A stretch of 7,612 nt of DNA from Betaproteobacteria bacterium TMED100 (GTDB lineage: Bacteria > Pseudomonadota > Gammaproteobacteria > Burkholderiales > Burkholderiaceae_A), in the NCBI GenBank assembly GCA_002170285.1, contig NHFB01000012.1, positions 3,634-11,245 on the forward strand. The letters are read 5' to 3'. A program made the translations under genes and the position numbers. Positions 1 through 7,316 of this stretch are shown here, in pieces. Each line of letters opens with the position of its first letter. The first letter of the stretch is position 1. Under the pieces are notes generated by a model, which saw only the letters and a program-made list of their open reading frames with translations, did not search any database and was not told where the DNA came from.

Positions 1-17
1 ATTGTTGTGAAAACAAT

Positions 18-51
18 AAAAATAACAAAAGCTGTTTTAAACATGAAACAG
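18..51 (-). terminator. Weak intrinsic terminator after the AsmA-like gene
   Basis: On the minus strand the stop codon of the AsmA-like gene is followed at once by a 6-bp stem (CTGTTT pairing with AAACAG, 32-37 with 46-51) around an 8-nt loop. A T-rich tract interrupted by single G and A bases follows at 18-30. The stem has only two G-C pairs, so termination may be partial. It would close the leftward copper chaperone/AsmA-like operon. Confidence 0.5.
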
Positions 52-819
52 TTAAAAAATATTATTGATTTTTTCATTTATTTTGTTACGAATTTTCTCT
101 TTAGTTTTTGATTTGTAATCATTGATGGCATCTTTGGTTTTTTCAATTTGTTTTTTATAATTTACTAATTCATTTATCTCCTCATTTATTATTTTTTTCT
201 TAATTCTTTCAATAATTATTTTAACTAGTTCATTTGGCAAAACACCGCCCTCTACGGAACCTATATCTTTTAAATAAATTGGAGATAAACCTAGAGTGAC
301 AATTTTTTTTGTATTAGGAACAAGTATTTCTAAGGTTGCATCATTTAATGAGAATTCATTAATCACTAATTTTGAAGTTGTGTTTATTTTTTTTTCTGCT
401 AATGTATTTTCTTTTATTTTTTTTGAGAATCTCATAACTCTTTTTAAAATTTCATCTAAGTTAGAGTCATAATTTTTATTTAATTCAAAACGTATTATAG
501 GTTTTTTTATTATTATAGAATTTATAATTTTTGTATTAGTAAAAAAACTTTTAATATCAATATCAGTTGAAATACTTTCAACTTTAAAAAAACTATCAGA
601 CGTGAAGTTTTCGGGGTTGCGAATATCTAGTGAACCCAAATGCCCTGTTCCAACTATTGCAAATCGGACTTTTTCAATTTTAACCTTAGTACCGGTTATA
701 GAAGTGCCATAAGCATTAATAACATTTTTAGCAATAAAATTGAAACTAAACATTGATAAGAAAAATAATATCCCTGTGGCTAAAAGTACAAGTATTGATA
801 CTTTAATAAAAGTCTTCAT
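52..819 (-). CDS. Small AsmA-like (DUF748-type) membrane-anchored periplasmic protein
   Basis: This 255-residue protein has an N-terminal hydrophobic segment (about residues 5-29) after a short basic start, so it is probably an inner-membrane-anchored protein facing the periplasm, or a secreted one. Residues 40-112 have the look of the N-terminal strand repeat of AsmA-like and DUF748-like proteins: a TGTKVKIEKV start, a G-x-LGSLDIRNPENF turn, then alternating strands ending KKPIIRFE. AsmA-family members are usually much longer and take part in envelope lipid homeostasis, so this would be a minimal version. Residues 195-253 are rich in Lys, Glu, Ile and Asn with a helical, possibly coiled-coil pattern. 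It lies 21 nt behind the copper chaperone gene and is probably cotranscribed with it. No clear Shine-Dalgarno sequence is visible. The family call rests on pattern resemblance only; the exact function is unknown and a lineage-specific envelope protein is possible. Confidence 0.6.
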   Translation of the reverse strand: MKTFIKVSILVLLATGILFFLSMFSFNFIAKNVINAYGTSITGTKVKIEKVRFAIVGTGHLGSLDIRNPENFTSDSFFKVESISTDIDIKSFFTNTKIINSIIIKKPIIRFELNKNYDSNLDEILKRVMRFSKKIKENTLAEKKINTTSKLVINEFSLNDATLEILVPNTKKIVTLGLSPIYLKDIGSVEGGVLPNELVKIIIERIKKKIINEEINELVNYKKQIEKTKDAINDYKSKTKEKIRNKINEKINNIF

Positions 820-840
820 TTAGTTTATATTTGAAATTCA

Positions 841-1338
841 TTAGTGTTTATGAGTATTGTTTGTTTTTATAATTTCGACATTTACTTTCAGTGATTCAGT
901 ATTTTTAAAATGTAGAATCGCATCAAAACTATCACCGTGTTTTAATTTACTTTTTAGCCCGATAAGCATTATGTGATATCCATTATTGTTGCCTTTCTTT
1001 ATAGAGACTGTTTCGTTTGGTGGCAATTTTATTGCTGATATCCTACGCATTTTCATTATGCCGTTAACTTTTTTCATACTGTGAATTTCACTTAAGCTTG
1101 CAGTAGCAGTTGAAACACCGATGAGTTCATCTTCCATATCTGAAGTATTTTTAATACTTACTATATACATAACACCATTGTCTGTTCCTGGTCTAGTGGG
1201 AGTTGAATATGGGTGATTGATTAATAATTCGTTATGTCGGTATTCATGGGCATAGGAAATGCTAAATAGAAATGTATTTATAGATAAAAAAATAAAAATT
1301 AATATTTTTTTAATGTTGTAAATTGAAAACTTGGCCAT
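841..1338 (-). CDS. PCuAC-type periplasmic copper chaperone
   Basis: This 165-residue secreted protein has a hydrophobic signal peptide (residues 1-30) with a likely signal peptidase I site after SYA (residues 28-30). The mature part is a PCuAC (DUF461) domain. The Cu(I) ligands are visible as HSM at 86-88, the Met pair M95/M97 and HIM at 122-124. H86 and M97 are separated by exactly ten residues as in the family motif, and the typical LIGLKSKL..GD stretch follows. Family members pass Cu(I) to the CuA site of cytochrome c oxidase or to other periplasmic copper proteins, often together with SCO proteins; no SCO or oxidase gene is in the window. The gap from M97 to H122 is 24 residues, not the usual 21, because of an Asn-rich insertion (GNNNG, 116-120). 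The C-terminus THKH may add metal affinity. The ATG start is supported by AAGGA 11 nt upstream. It is the first gene of a leftward pair. Confidence 0.9.
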   Translation of the reverse strand: MAKFSIYNIKKILIFIFLSINTFLFSISYAHEYRHNELLINHPYSTPTRPGTDNGVMYIVSIKNTSDMEDELIGVSTATASLSEIHSMKKVNGIMKMRRISAIKLPPNETVSIKKGNNNGYHIMLIGLKSKLKHGDSFDAILHFKNTESLKVNVEIIKTNNTHKH

Positions 1339-1349
1339 AGACTTAAAAA

Positions 1350-1354
1350 TCCTT
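1350..1354 (-). promoter_or_regulatory. Ribosome binding site of the copper chaperone gene
   Basis: The minus strand reads AAGGA here, 11 nt before the ATG at 1338. The spacing is slightly long, but this is one of the few clear Shine-Dalgarno sequences in the window, and it supports the chosen start and the complete signal peptide. Confidence 0.6.
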
Positions 1355-1417
1355 TCTTGACGATGATTCTCTTTCGTAAAAATTTATTATTTACCATCCA
1401 AACAAGAATTACTATTT

Positions 1418-1423
1418 TATAAT
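1418..1423 (+). promoter_or_regulatory. Consensus -10 box (TATAAT) just before the ybdG-like start
   Basis: A perfect TATAAT ends 7 nt before the ATG at 1431, so transcription would begin at or within a base or two of the start codon. No good -35 lies at 16-18 nt upstream; TTACCA at 1391-1396 is the nearest resemblance, but with 21-nt spacing. In such AT-rich DNA a chance match is possible. Confidence 0.45.
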
Positions 1424-1430
1424 ATATATT

Positions 1431-2681
1431 ATGGATTTTTTATACTTTGATGATTTTCCCAATTGGTTACAAGCTTCATTAAGCTTATCTATATTGCTTA
1501 TTTTGGCTTTTTTATCTCAACCGATACTTTTATGGGTGATAACCAAGTCGTTTAATAGGTGGCGATTATTAATAAAGACAAATGTAGTCCAAATACTTCT
1601 CAACCCTGAAGTTGGCAAGAGAGTATCTCAAATGTCACCATCAATACTAGTTCAGATAACAATTTCACTGATTCCTCATCTAAATACTTCTGTTGCAACT
1701 GTTATCAAAAATGTTGCTGTTGCAGTAACTATTCTTCATACAATAAGAATCATTACAGCCATACTAGATGCTGTGCAAATTTACTATAGCAACTCTGTTT
1801 TAAATTCAACTGAGTCAACTCGACCCATTAAAAGTTATTTGCAACTTGGTAAAATCTTAATAATAGGATTAGGATCGATTATAATTGTTGCTGCCTTGAT
1901 TGATAGGTCTCCTGCAATTTTGTTGTCAGGTTTGGGTGCAATGTCAGCTGTGTTACTTATTGTTTTTAAAGATACATTGGTATCGTTTACGGCTGGTATA
2001 CAACTGACCACCAATGACATGTTAAGGGTAGGTGATTGGATAGAAATGCCTGAACTTGGTGCAGATGGAGACGTTGTCGATATAGCTTTGCATACAGTTA
2101 AAGTTCAAAATTTTGATAAAACAATTACTTCAATTCCAACGTGGAGGTTGATGTCATATAGTTTTAAAAACTGGCGAGGAATGTCTGAATCAGGAGGGCG
2201 TAGAATTAAAAGAACCATTCTTATTGATGCAACCTCAGTAAAATTTATAGAAAAACATGATGTAGATGAATTAAAAAATATTTCATTAATTAACAGTTAT
2301 CTCAACGAAAAATCCACCATGATTGAAGATTCAAACAAACAACTAGCTGAAAAATCTCAAGATTTTTTTTCCAAGCCTGTGAATCACAGAAGACTAACAA
2401 ATCTCGGTACATTTCGGGCATACGTAAACTTTTATTTATTAAACCATAAAAAAATTCATACAGATATGACAAGATTGGTTAGGATGCTGAAGCCAGATTC
2501 AGAGGGCATTCCACTAGAGATCTATTGTTTTACCTCAACAACTGATTGGATTGAATATGAAAATATTCAAAGCGATGTTTTTGAACACTTGCTCGCCATA
2601 CTACCGGAATTTGGGCTGAGGACCTTTCAAAAACCTTCAGGGCATGATTTTGCTTCGGTAAATGTTGATAACTTAAGATAA
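1431..2681 (+). CDS. ybdG: YbdG-type (MscM-like) mechanosensitive ion channel, MscS family
   Basis: This 416-residue inner-membrane protein matches the length of E. coli YbdG (about 415). Hydrophobic segments lie near residues 15-39, 71-82, 90-112, 138-157 and 161-180. The last leads into the MscS pore helix and amphipathic continuation (LLSGLGAMSAVLLIVFKD, 164-181). The soluble part opens with the YbdG signature MLRVGDWIEMPELGADGDV (197-215), then HTVKVQNFDKTITSIPTW (221-238) and SFKNWRGMSESGGRR (244-258). Residues 259-416 hold the cytoplasmic domain with the extra alpha/beta segment that sets YbdG apart from short MscS. The family opens under membrane tension, with miniconductance activity in E. 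coli, and releases solutes on hypoosmotic shock. No Shine-Dalgarno precedes the ATG, and the nearest promoter-like box suggests a leaderless message. It is a single-gene unit converging on prpE. Subfamily assignment is confident; the conductance is inferred. Confidence 0.92.
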   Translation: MDFLYFDDFPNWLQASLSLSILLILAFLSQPILLWVITKSFNRWRLLIKTNVVQILLNPEVGKRVSQMSPSILVQITISLIPHLNTSVATVIKNVAVAVTILHTIRIITAILDAVQIYYSNSVLNSTESTRPIKSYLQLGKILIIGLGSIIIVAALIDRSPAILLSGLGAMSAVLLIVFKDTLVSFTAGIQLTTNDMLRVGDWIEMPELGADGDVVDIALHTVKVQNFDKTITSIPTWRLMSYSFKNWRGMSESGGRRIKRTILIDATSVKFIEKHDVDELKNISLINSYLNEKSTMIEDSNKQLAEKSQDFFSKPVNHRRLTNLGTFRAYVNFYLLNHKKIHTDMTRLVRMLKPDSEGIPLEIYCFTSTTDWIEYENIQSDVFEHLLAILPEFGLRTFQKPSGHDFASVNVDNLR

Positions 2682-2703
2682 ATTGGTTGTAACAATAAAA
2701 ATC

Positions 2704-4596
2704 TTATTCATGAATTATTCGTTTAATTTCCTCTAAAGCAGAGGGATCTTCGAGTGTTGTTAGATCGCCTGCATCCTTATTTTCAAGAACTGCTTGAATT
2801 GCACGTCTGAGTAATTTTCCTGATCTAGTCTTTGGTAACAAGCTAACAAAATAAACTTTGTTAGGTCTGGCAAATGGTCCTAACTGTCTGTTAATTAATT
2901 CTTTGATCTTGCTTGTTTCTTCATTTTTTTTGTTATGGTCGTTAAATAATTGATTTTCTTTTGGAACTATAAATGCTACGGGTACTTGGCCTTTTGTTTC
3001 GTCAAACACTCCAACAACAGTAGTTTCAACAACATTTTTATAATTTTGTATTACTTCTTCTATTTCTCTTGTACCAATTCTATGGCCTGAAACATTAATA
3101 ACATCGTCTGTTCTTCCTAACATAAAATAATATCCATCATCATCATATTTTGCATAGTCAAATGTAGAATATAAAAAGTTACCGTTTGATTTTGAAAAAT
3201 ATGTGCTAACAAATCTTTTGTTGTCTCCCCAAACAGTTTGAAAACAGCCTGGGGGGAGCGGAGCAATAATGGACAACACACCTTTTTTATTGGCACCTAC
3301 GGAGCTTCCTGTTTGTTCATCAATTATTTTGATGTTGTAACCATAAACAGGAAAGCTTGCACTCCCATTTTTCAATTTTGTTTTTTGGATAGGTAATTGT
3401 GCAGATAAAATTGGCCAACCAGTTTCTGTTTGCCAATAATTGTCAATAATTTGAGTGTATTTCAGGGATGACGAAATCCATTTAGTAGTAGGTTTATCAA
3501 GTGGCTCACCAGCTAAAAAAAGTTTTCTTAGCGATGTGGTGTCTGTTTTGTTCAAATACACGGAGTCCTGTTTTTTTAAAACTCTGATCGCAGTAGGTGA
3601 GGTGAACATTGTCGTGATTTTGAATTTTTCAACCAAAGTCCACCAAATACCTGGGTCAGGCTTAATAGGAAGACCTTCGTAAAGAAGTGTTGTAGATCCA
3701 TTTATTAATGGAGCATAAACTAAATATGAATGGCCAACCACCCAACCTAGATCGGATGCGCAAAAAAAGACTTCGCCAGGTTTACAATCAAAGATCAACT
3801 TCATTGATGTTGACAATGCAACAGCATAACCTCCTGTATCTCTTTGAATTCCCTTTGGAGCACCTGTTGTTCCTGATGTGTACAAAATGTAACTAGGTTC
3901 ACTTGAAAAAAGCTTTTGACACTGAATTTGACTTGATGCAATATTTTTAGAGGTTTCCGCGTAATCAACATCTCTATTTTCAACAATTTCAAACTTTGAA
4001 ATCATACGGTCTATTAGTAAAACTTTTTCAGGCGAGTGAGTTGATATTTCGCAAGCTTGGTCAACTAATTTTTTATACGGAATAACTTTACCTCCACGGA
4101 CTCCAGCATCAGAGGTTATGATTAATCTGGGAGTAGCATCATCAATCCTGATGGCCAAAGGCTGAGCGGCAAAGCCGCCGAAAACAACTGAATGAATCGC
4201 ACCTATCCTTGCGCATGCGAGCATTGCAAAAACTCCTTCAGGAATCATTGGCATATATATTAAAACTCTGTCACCTTTTTTAACTCCAAGTCCATCAATC
4301 ACTTTAGCCATAGTTTGAACTTCTTCATGAAGCTCTCTGAAAGTGTAAGTTTTATTTTTATTTATTTCAGTTGAAACGTAAATAAGAGCAGGTTGCTCAG
4401 CTCTTTGAGCTAAATGACGATCAATTGCGTTGAAACATAAATTTGTTGTTCCGTCTGAATACCAATTAGCAAAAGGTGGATTTGAGTAGTCTAAAATTTT
4501 TTTTGGAAAGTTAAACCAACTAATATTGTTGGCTTGTTCTCCCCAAAAGTTTTCTTTGTTATTAATTGAAGTTTTATGAAATGAAGTTAAGTCCAT
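2704..4596 (-). CDS. prpE: Propionyl-CoA synthetase PrpE
   Basis: This 630-residue cytoplasmic enzyme of the acyl-adenylate-forming (ANL) superfamily activates propionate with ATP and CoA to propionyl-CoA, AMP and pyrophosphate. Motifs in order: N-terminal NPPFANWYSDGTTNLCFNAIDRH (39-61); the P-loop YTSGTTGAPKG (239-249); the PrpE-typical FFCASDLGWVVGHSY (277-291); YWQTETGWP (387-395); D480 in FDYA, likely the ribose-binding Asp; the hinge GRTDDVINVSGHR (494-506); and K594 in KTRSGK, the adenylation Lys that is the acetylation switch in related enzymes. Length equals that of enterobacterial PrpE (about 628). It is nearer PrpE than acetyl-CoA synthetase because of QRDTGGYAVA after the P-loop and GTREIEE after the hinge. 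The ATG has only a weak GAGA 7 nt upstream. It is the last gene of prpCDE, 46 nt after prpD, with a palindrome in that gap. Its stop lies 22 nt from that of the convergent channel gene. Confidence 0.96.
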   Translation of the reverse strand: MDLTSFHKTSINNKENFWGEQANNISWFNFPKKILDYSNPPFANWYSDGTTNLCFNAIDRHLAQRAEQPALIYVSTEINKNKTYTFRELHEEVQTMAKVIDGLGVKKGDRVLIYMPMIPEGVFAMLACARIGAIHSVVFGGFAAQPLAIRIDDATPRLIITSDAGVRGGKVIPYKKLVDQACEISTHSPEKVLLIDRMISKFEIVENRDVDYAETSKNIASSQIQCQKLFSSEPSYILYTSGTTGAPKGIQRDTGGYAVALSTSMKLIFDCKPGEVFFCASDLGWVVGHSYLVYAPLINGSTTLLYEGLPIKPDPGIWWTLVEKFKITTMFTSPTAIRVLKKQDSVYLNKTDTTSLRKLFLAGEPLDKPTTKWISSSLKYTQIIDNYWQTETGWPILSAQLPIQKTKLKNGSASFPVYGYNIKIIDEQTGSSVGANKKGVLSIIAPLPPGCFQTVWGDNKRFVSTYFSKSNGNFLYSTFDYAKYDDDGYYFMLGRTDDVINVSGHRIGTREIEEVIQNYKNVVETTVVGVFDETKGQVPVAFIVPKENQLFNDHNKKNEETSKIKELINRQLGPFARPNKVYFVSLLPKTRSGKLLRRAIQAVLENKDAGDLTTLEDPSALEEIKRIIHE

Positions 4597-4621
4597 TTTA
4601 ATGTCTCTTTTCTTTATGAAT

Positions 4622-4642
4622 TCAAGAATAGTATTTTCTTGA
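4622..4642 (-). repeat. Perfect 7-bp inverted repeat between prpD and prpE
   Basis: TCAAGAA (4622-4628) and TTCTTGA (4636-4642) form a perfect inverted repeat around a 7-nt spacer, filling the space right after the prpD stop codon (minus strand). No T-tract follows, so it is not a standard intrinsic terminator. In the mRNA it would be a small hairpin between two cistrons, possibly protecting the upstream prpCD message or marking a cleavage point. Confidence 0.5.
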
Positions 4643-6082
4643 TTATTCTTTTACATATAAGTCTAAATAGTCGTTGACAGCAGTTTGTTTTAATTTTTCT
4701 AAATCCAAGGAGAGATTTAAAATCTTTTCTTGAGTTTCTTTTTTAAACTGTCGATTCAAATTTATTTTAAATTTTTCAATTAATAAGGGAATCCCGTCTT
4801 TTCTTCTTTTTTTGTGCCCAATTGGAAACTCTACTAGTACCTCATCAAGTTTTTCCCCATCATTAAACTCAACAGTTATTGCATTTGCTATTGACCTTTT
4901 TTCAGGATCCAGATAATCATTAGTAAAATTAGCATCCTCAATGCAATGTATTTTTTCTCGTAGTGCATCTACTCTAGGGTCCATTGCTACCTTATTTTCA
5001 TAGTCATTTGCTGTAAGTCTTCCAAAAATTAGAGGAATTGCAACCATGTATTGCATGCAATGATCTCTGTCAGCAGGATTTAATAAAGGACCTTTCTTAT
5101 CAATAATTCTAATTGCTGATTCATGAGTTCTAATTGTAATTTTTTTTATATTTTCTATTTTATGTCTAACTTTTGGATGTAGTTGCATTGCAATTTCAAC
5201 TGCAGTTTGGGCGTGAAATTCTGCTGGATAAGAAATTTTAAATAAAATATTATCTATTACGTAAGTCCCATAATTTCTATTTATTTTTAACTCTTTGCCA
5301 TTAAAGAGACAATCATTAAAACCCCAGACATCTGCACCTAAAACATTTGAATAGCCCATTTCTCCAGTTTTGGATATAAGAGCAAGTCTTACTCCACGAC
5401 TGGTTGCATCTCCAGCTGCCCATGACTTGCGAGAGCCAGTATTTGGAAAATGTCTGTAAGTTCTGAGAGAATTGCCATCTAAAAAAACTTGTGAAATTGC
5501 GTTGCAAAGTTGTTCTTTAGACAAACCAATAAGTTTTCCACATACAGCAGTAGATGCAAGCTTTACTAAAATTACATGATCAAGCCCAACTTTGTTAAAA
5601 GAATTTTCTAGTGCCATTACACCCTGTATTTCATGGGCTTTAATGATTGATTTAAGGACGTCAACCATTTTTAATGGTGTTTTGTTTTGATTAATTGCCT
5701 CCCTTGATAACCAGTCACTAACTGCTAAGATTCCACCAATGTTATCGGAAGGATGCCCCCATTCAGCAGCTAACCAAGTATCATTAAAATCTAACCATCT
5801 AATAATAGTTCCAATATTAAAAGCTGCTTGAATTGGATCCAATTTGTAGTTAGTGCCTGGCACTCTGGCACCATTTGGTACAATTGTATCTTTTACGATT
5901 GGGCCAAGCATTTTCTTGCAGGCTTCGTATTCAAGAGCCTCTAAACCACATCCTAATGAATCCATTAAACAAAATGAGGCAGATTTTAGTGAGTCTTGGT
6001 TTTGCAATTCATCATTAAAGACATAATCGGCAATATCTATTATTAATTTTTCGAATTTGTTGACATCAGAAAATTGATTCAT
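4643..6082 (-). CDS. prpD: 2-Methylcitrate dehydratase PrpD (MmgE/PrpD family)
   Basis: This 479-residue cytoplasmic enzyme, close to E. coli PrpD (483), belongs to the iron-sulfur-free MmgE/PrpD family. It removes water from 2-methylcitrate to give 2-methylaconitate, the second dedicated step of the methylcitrate cycle. Diagnostic stretches are SLGCGLEAL (42-50), RWLDFNDTWLAAEWGHPSDN (95-114), FPNTGSRKSWAAGDATSRG (212-230), ISYPAEFHAQTAVE (283-296) and the C-terminal HESAIRIIDKKGPLLNPADRDHC (320-342). These cover the two-domain fold from an all-helical N-terminal part to the smaller C-terminal domain, and nothing appears missing. The start is 7 nt after the prpC stop without a visible Shine-Dalgarno, so translation is probably coupled to prpC. 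Organisms using the alternative AcnD/PrpF route lack PrpD; its presence shows the PrpD route here. Stereospecific hydration to methylisocitrate would need an aconitase encoded elsewhere. Confidence 0.96.
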   Translation of the reverse strand: MNQFSDVNKFEKLIIDIADYVFNDELQNQDSLKSASFCLMDSLGCGLEALEYEACKKMLGPIVKDTIVPNGARVPGTNYKLDPIQAAFNIGTIIRWLDFNDTWLAAEWGHPSDNIGGILAVSDWLSREAINQNKTPLKMVDVLKSIIKAHEIQGVMALENSFNKVGLDHVILVKLASTAVCGKLIGLSKEQLCNAISQVFLDGNSLRTYRHFPNTGSRKSWAAGDATSRGVRLALISKTGEMGYSNVLGADVWGFNDCLFNGKELKINRNYGTYVIDNILFKISYPAEFHAQTAVEIAMQLHPKVRHKIENIKKITIRTHESAIRIIDKKGPLLNPADRDHCMQYMVAIPLIFGRLTANDYENKVAMDPRVDALREKIHCIEDANFTNDYLDPEKRSIANAITVEFNDGEKLDEVLVEFPIGHKKRRKDGIPLLIEKFKINLNRQFKKETQEKILNLSLDLEKLKQTAVNDYLDLYVKE

Positions 6083-6089
6083 GAATTTT

Positions 6090-7226
6090 TCAAATACGTT
6101 TGGTTATTGGAGTAAATTTTTTAGGTGATGGCCCTGTATAATTTGCACTTGGTCTAATTATTTTTCCGTCGTGCTGTTGCTCTAAAATATGAGCAGTCCA
6201 ACCAGACGTCCTTGCTATTGCAAAAATAGGTGTAAAAAGTAAGGTGGGTATGTTCATTTGGTCGTAGCTTACAGCACTAAACCAGTCAAGATTTGGAAAC
6301 ATTTTTTTTTCATTCCACATCACCTTTTCTATGCGAGAGGCTATTTTAAACATTTTCATGTTTTTTTGACTAATAGAAAGATTTTCTGCAACACGTTTGA
6401 TTATTTGATTTCTAGGATCGCTTACTGTGTATACAGGATGACCAAAACCAATAACGATTTCTTTTTGAATTAGTCTTTTTTTTATATCACGTTCTGCTTC
6501 ATCAGGGGTTGTGTATCTGGTCTGAATTTCATAGGCCGCTTCATTTGCACCACCGTGTTTTGGGCCTCTAAGTGCTCCAATAGCACCCGAAATACAAGAG
6601 TGGTAGTCTGCGCCTGTACCTGCAATCACCCTGCTGGAAAAAGTGGAAGCATTAAATTCATGTTCGGCGTATAGGTTGAGTGATATTTGCATTGCATTAA
6701 TCCACTCATCGCTACATTTGTTTGTATGAAGTAGATTCAAAAAATGACCTGCAATTGAGTCAGAATCTGATTCAAGGCAAATTCTTTTTTTGGAGTGACT
6801 AAAATGAAACCAATAAATGAGAGCTGTCCCAAGATTTGCTAAAAGAGCATTGGATAGATCTTCAACATCAACATTACTGCACTGTTTTTTTTCTTGAACC
6901 ATGCAACCAAGAGCAGATGTGGCTGTTTGTAAAACACTCATTGGGTGAGATGATGCAGGGAGTTGTTCTAAAATTTTAAGTAAGTTTTTTGTCAATCCCC
7001 TTTTGTTAATGAGCTTTGTTTTATAACTGTCTAGTTCTTTCTGAGTAGGTAATTTCTTATAAATTAAAAGGTGAGCAATTTCTTCGAACTCACATTTTTC
7101 TGCAATATCGTTAATATCATAGCCCCTGTAGTGTAAATCATTTCCAGAATTACCTACTGTGCATAAGCTTGTGTTGCCAGCCTCTATTCCTGATAGAGCC
7201 ACAGATTTTTTTTGTTTTTTTGACAA
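6090..7226 (-). CDS. prpC: 2-Methylcitrate synthase PrpC
   Basis: This 378-residue citrate-synthase-family enzyme condenses propionyl-CoA with oxaloacetate to 2-methylcitrate. It begins with the PrpC-type N-terminus [20 protein letters not shown] and YRGYDI (33-38). Active-site residues visible by family pattern are H189 in [11 protein letters not shown]224 in [10 protein letters not shown]263 in [14 protein letters not shown] and D314 in [13 protein letters not shown]339 in ARTSGW and R358 in [11 protein letters not shown] fit the substrate-binding arginines. GHPVY..DPRN and the short length (common for PrpC, against about 430 for the hexameric housekeeping citrate synthase) favour methylcitrate synthase, as do the neighbours. 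The start is TTG: no ATG lies in frame near it, and this start gives [13 protein letters not shown], matching other PrpC proteins. No Shine-Dalgarno is evident. It is the first gene of the leftward prpCDE operon, divergent from pqqA. PrpC homologues can also make citrate at a low rate. Confidence 0.96.
   Translation of the reverse strand: MSKKQKKSVALSGIEAGNTSLCTVGNSGNDLHYRGYDINDIAEKCEFEEIAHLLIYKKLPTQKELDSYKTKLINKRGLTKNLLKILEQLPASSHPMSVLQTATSALGCMVQEKKQCSNVDVEDLSNALLANLGTALIYWFHFSHSKKRICLESDSDSIAGHFLNLLHTNKCSDEWINAMQISLNLYAEHEFNASTFSSRVIAGTGADYHSCISGAIGALRGPKHGGANEAAYEIQTRYTTPDEAERDIKKRLIQKEIVIGFGHPVYTVSDPRNQIIKRVAENLSISQKNMKMFKIASRIEKVMWNEKKMFPNLDWFSAVSYDQMNIPTLLFTPIFAIARTSGWTAHILEQQHDGKIIRPSANYTGPSPKKFTPITKRI
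7224..7226 (-). promoter_or_regulatory. TTG start codon of prpC
   Basis: The minus strand reads AAAGATATAAC then TTG, followed by Ser-Lys-Lys-Gln-Lys-Lys. The only other nearby start-like codon is GTG at codon 9, also without a Shine-Dalgarno, and it would cut the conserved KKSVALSG segment. TTG is therefore preferred; it suggests low translation initiation of the first prp gene. Confidence 0.7.
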
Positions 7227-7286
7227 GTTATATCTTTATTAATTATTGACTATTAATGATTTTAACTAGACGGTATTAATCTTATC

Positions 7287-7305
7287 TTTAGATACTTAAT
7301 CTAAA
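7287..7305. repeat. Perfect 7-bp inverted repeat, candidate operator
   Basis: TTTAGAT (7287-7293) and ATCTAAA (7299-7305) are exact reverse complements around the 5-nt spacer ACTTA. The position, mid-way in the prpC/pqqA divergent region, suits a dimeric transcription factor site acting on one or both genes. No regulator can be named from the sequence. Confidence 0.5.
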
Positions 7306-7316
7306 TAAATAGTACT

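Larger units (their letters stand above)
1339..1430. promoter_or_regulatory. Divergent promoter region, copper chaperone / ybdG-like gene
   Basis: This 92-nt AT-rich spacer separates two divergently transcribed genes and must hold both promoters. For the rightward gene there is a perfect TATAAT at 1418-1423. For the leftward gene I see a Shine-Dalgarno (AAGGA, 1350-1354 on the minus strand) but no convincing -35/-10 pair. I found no recognisable operator such as a CueR-type dyad. Confidence 0.6.

Noticed and set aside
1..17. Inverted repeat ATTGTT/AACAAT at the left edge as a second terminator
   Set aside because: It is AT-rich with one G-C pair per arm, and any T-tract on the minus strand would lie outside the window.
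1835..2020. Minus-strand 61-codon frame inside the channel gene
   Set aside because: It is a shadow of the conserved pore-region coding sequence with no independent support.
3455..3896. Plus-strand open frames inside prpE (75 and 62 codons) as antisense genes
   Set aside because: They lie fully within the well conserved prpE coding frame, have no ribosome binding sites and show no recognisable protein pattern.
7246..7280. TTGACT (7246-7251) with TATTAA (7274-7279) as a sigma-70 promoter for pqqA
   Set aside because: The spacing is 22 nt, outside the usual 16-19, and the RNA leader would then be long. It was kept only as a remark.
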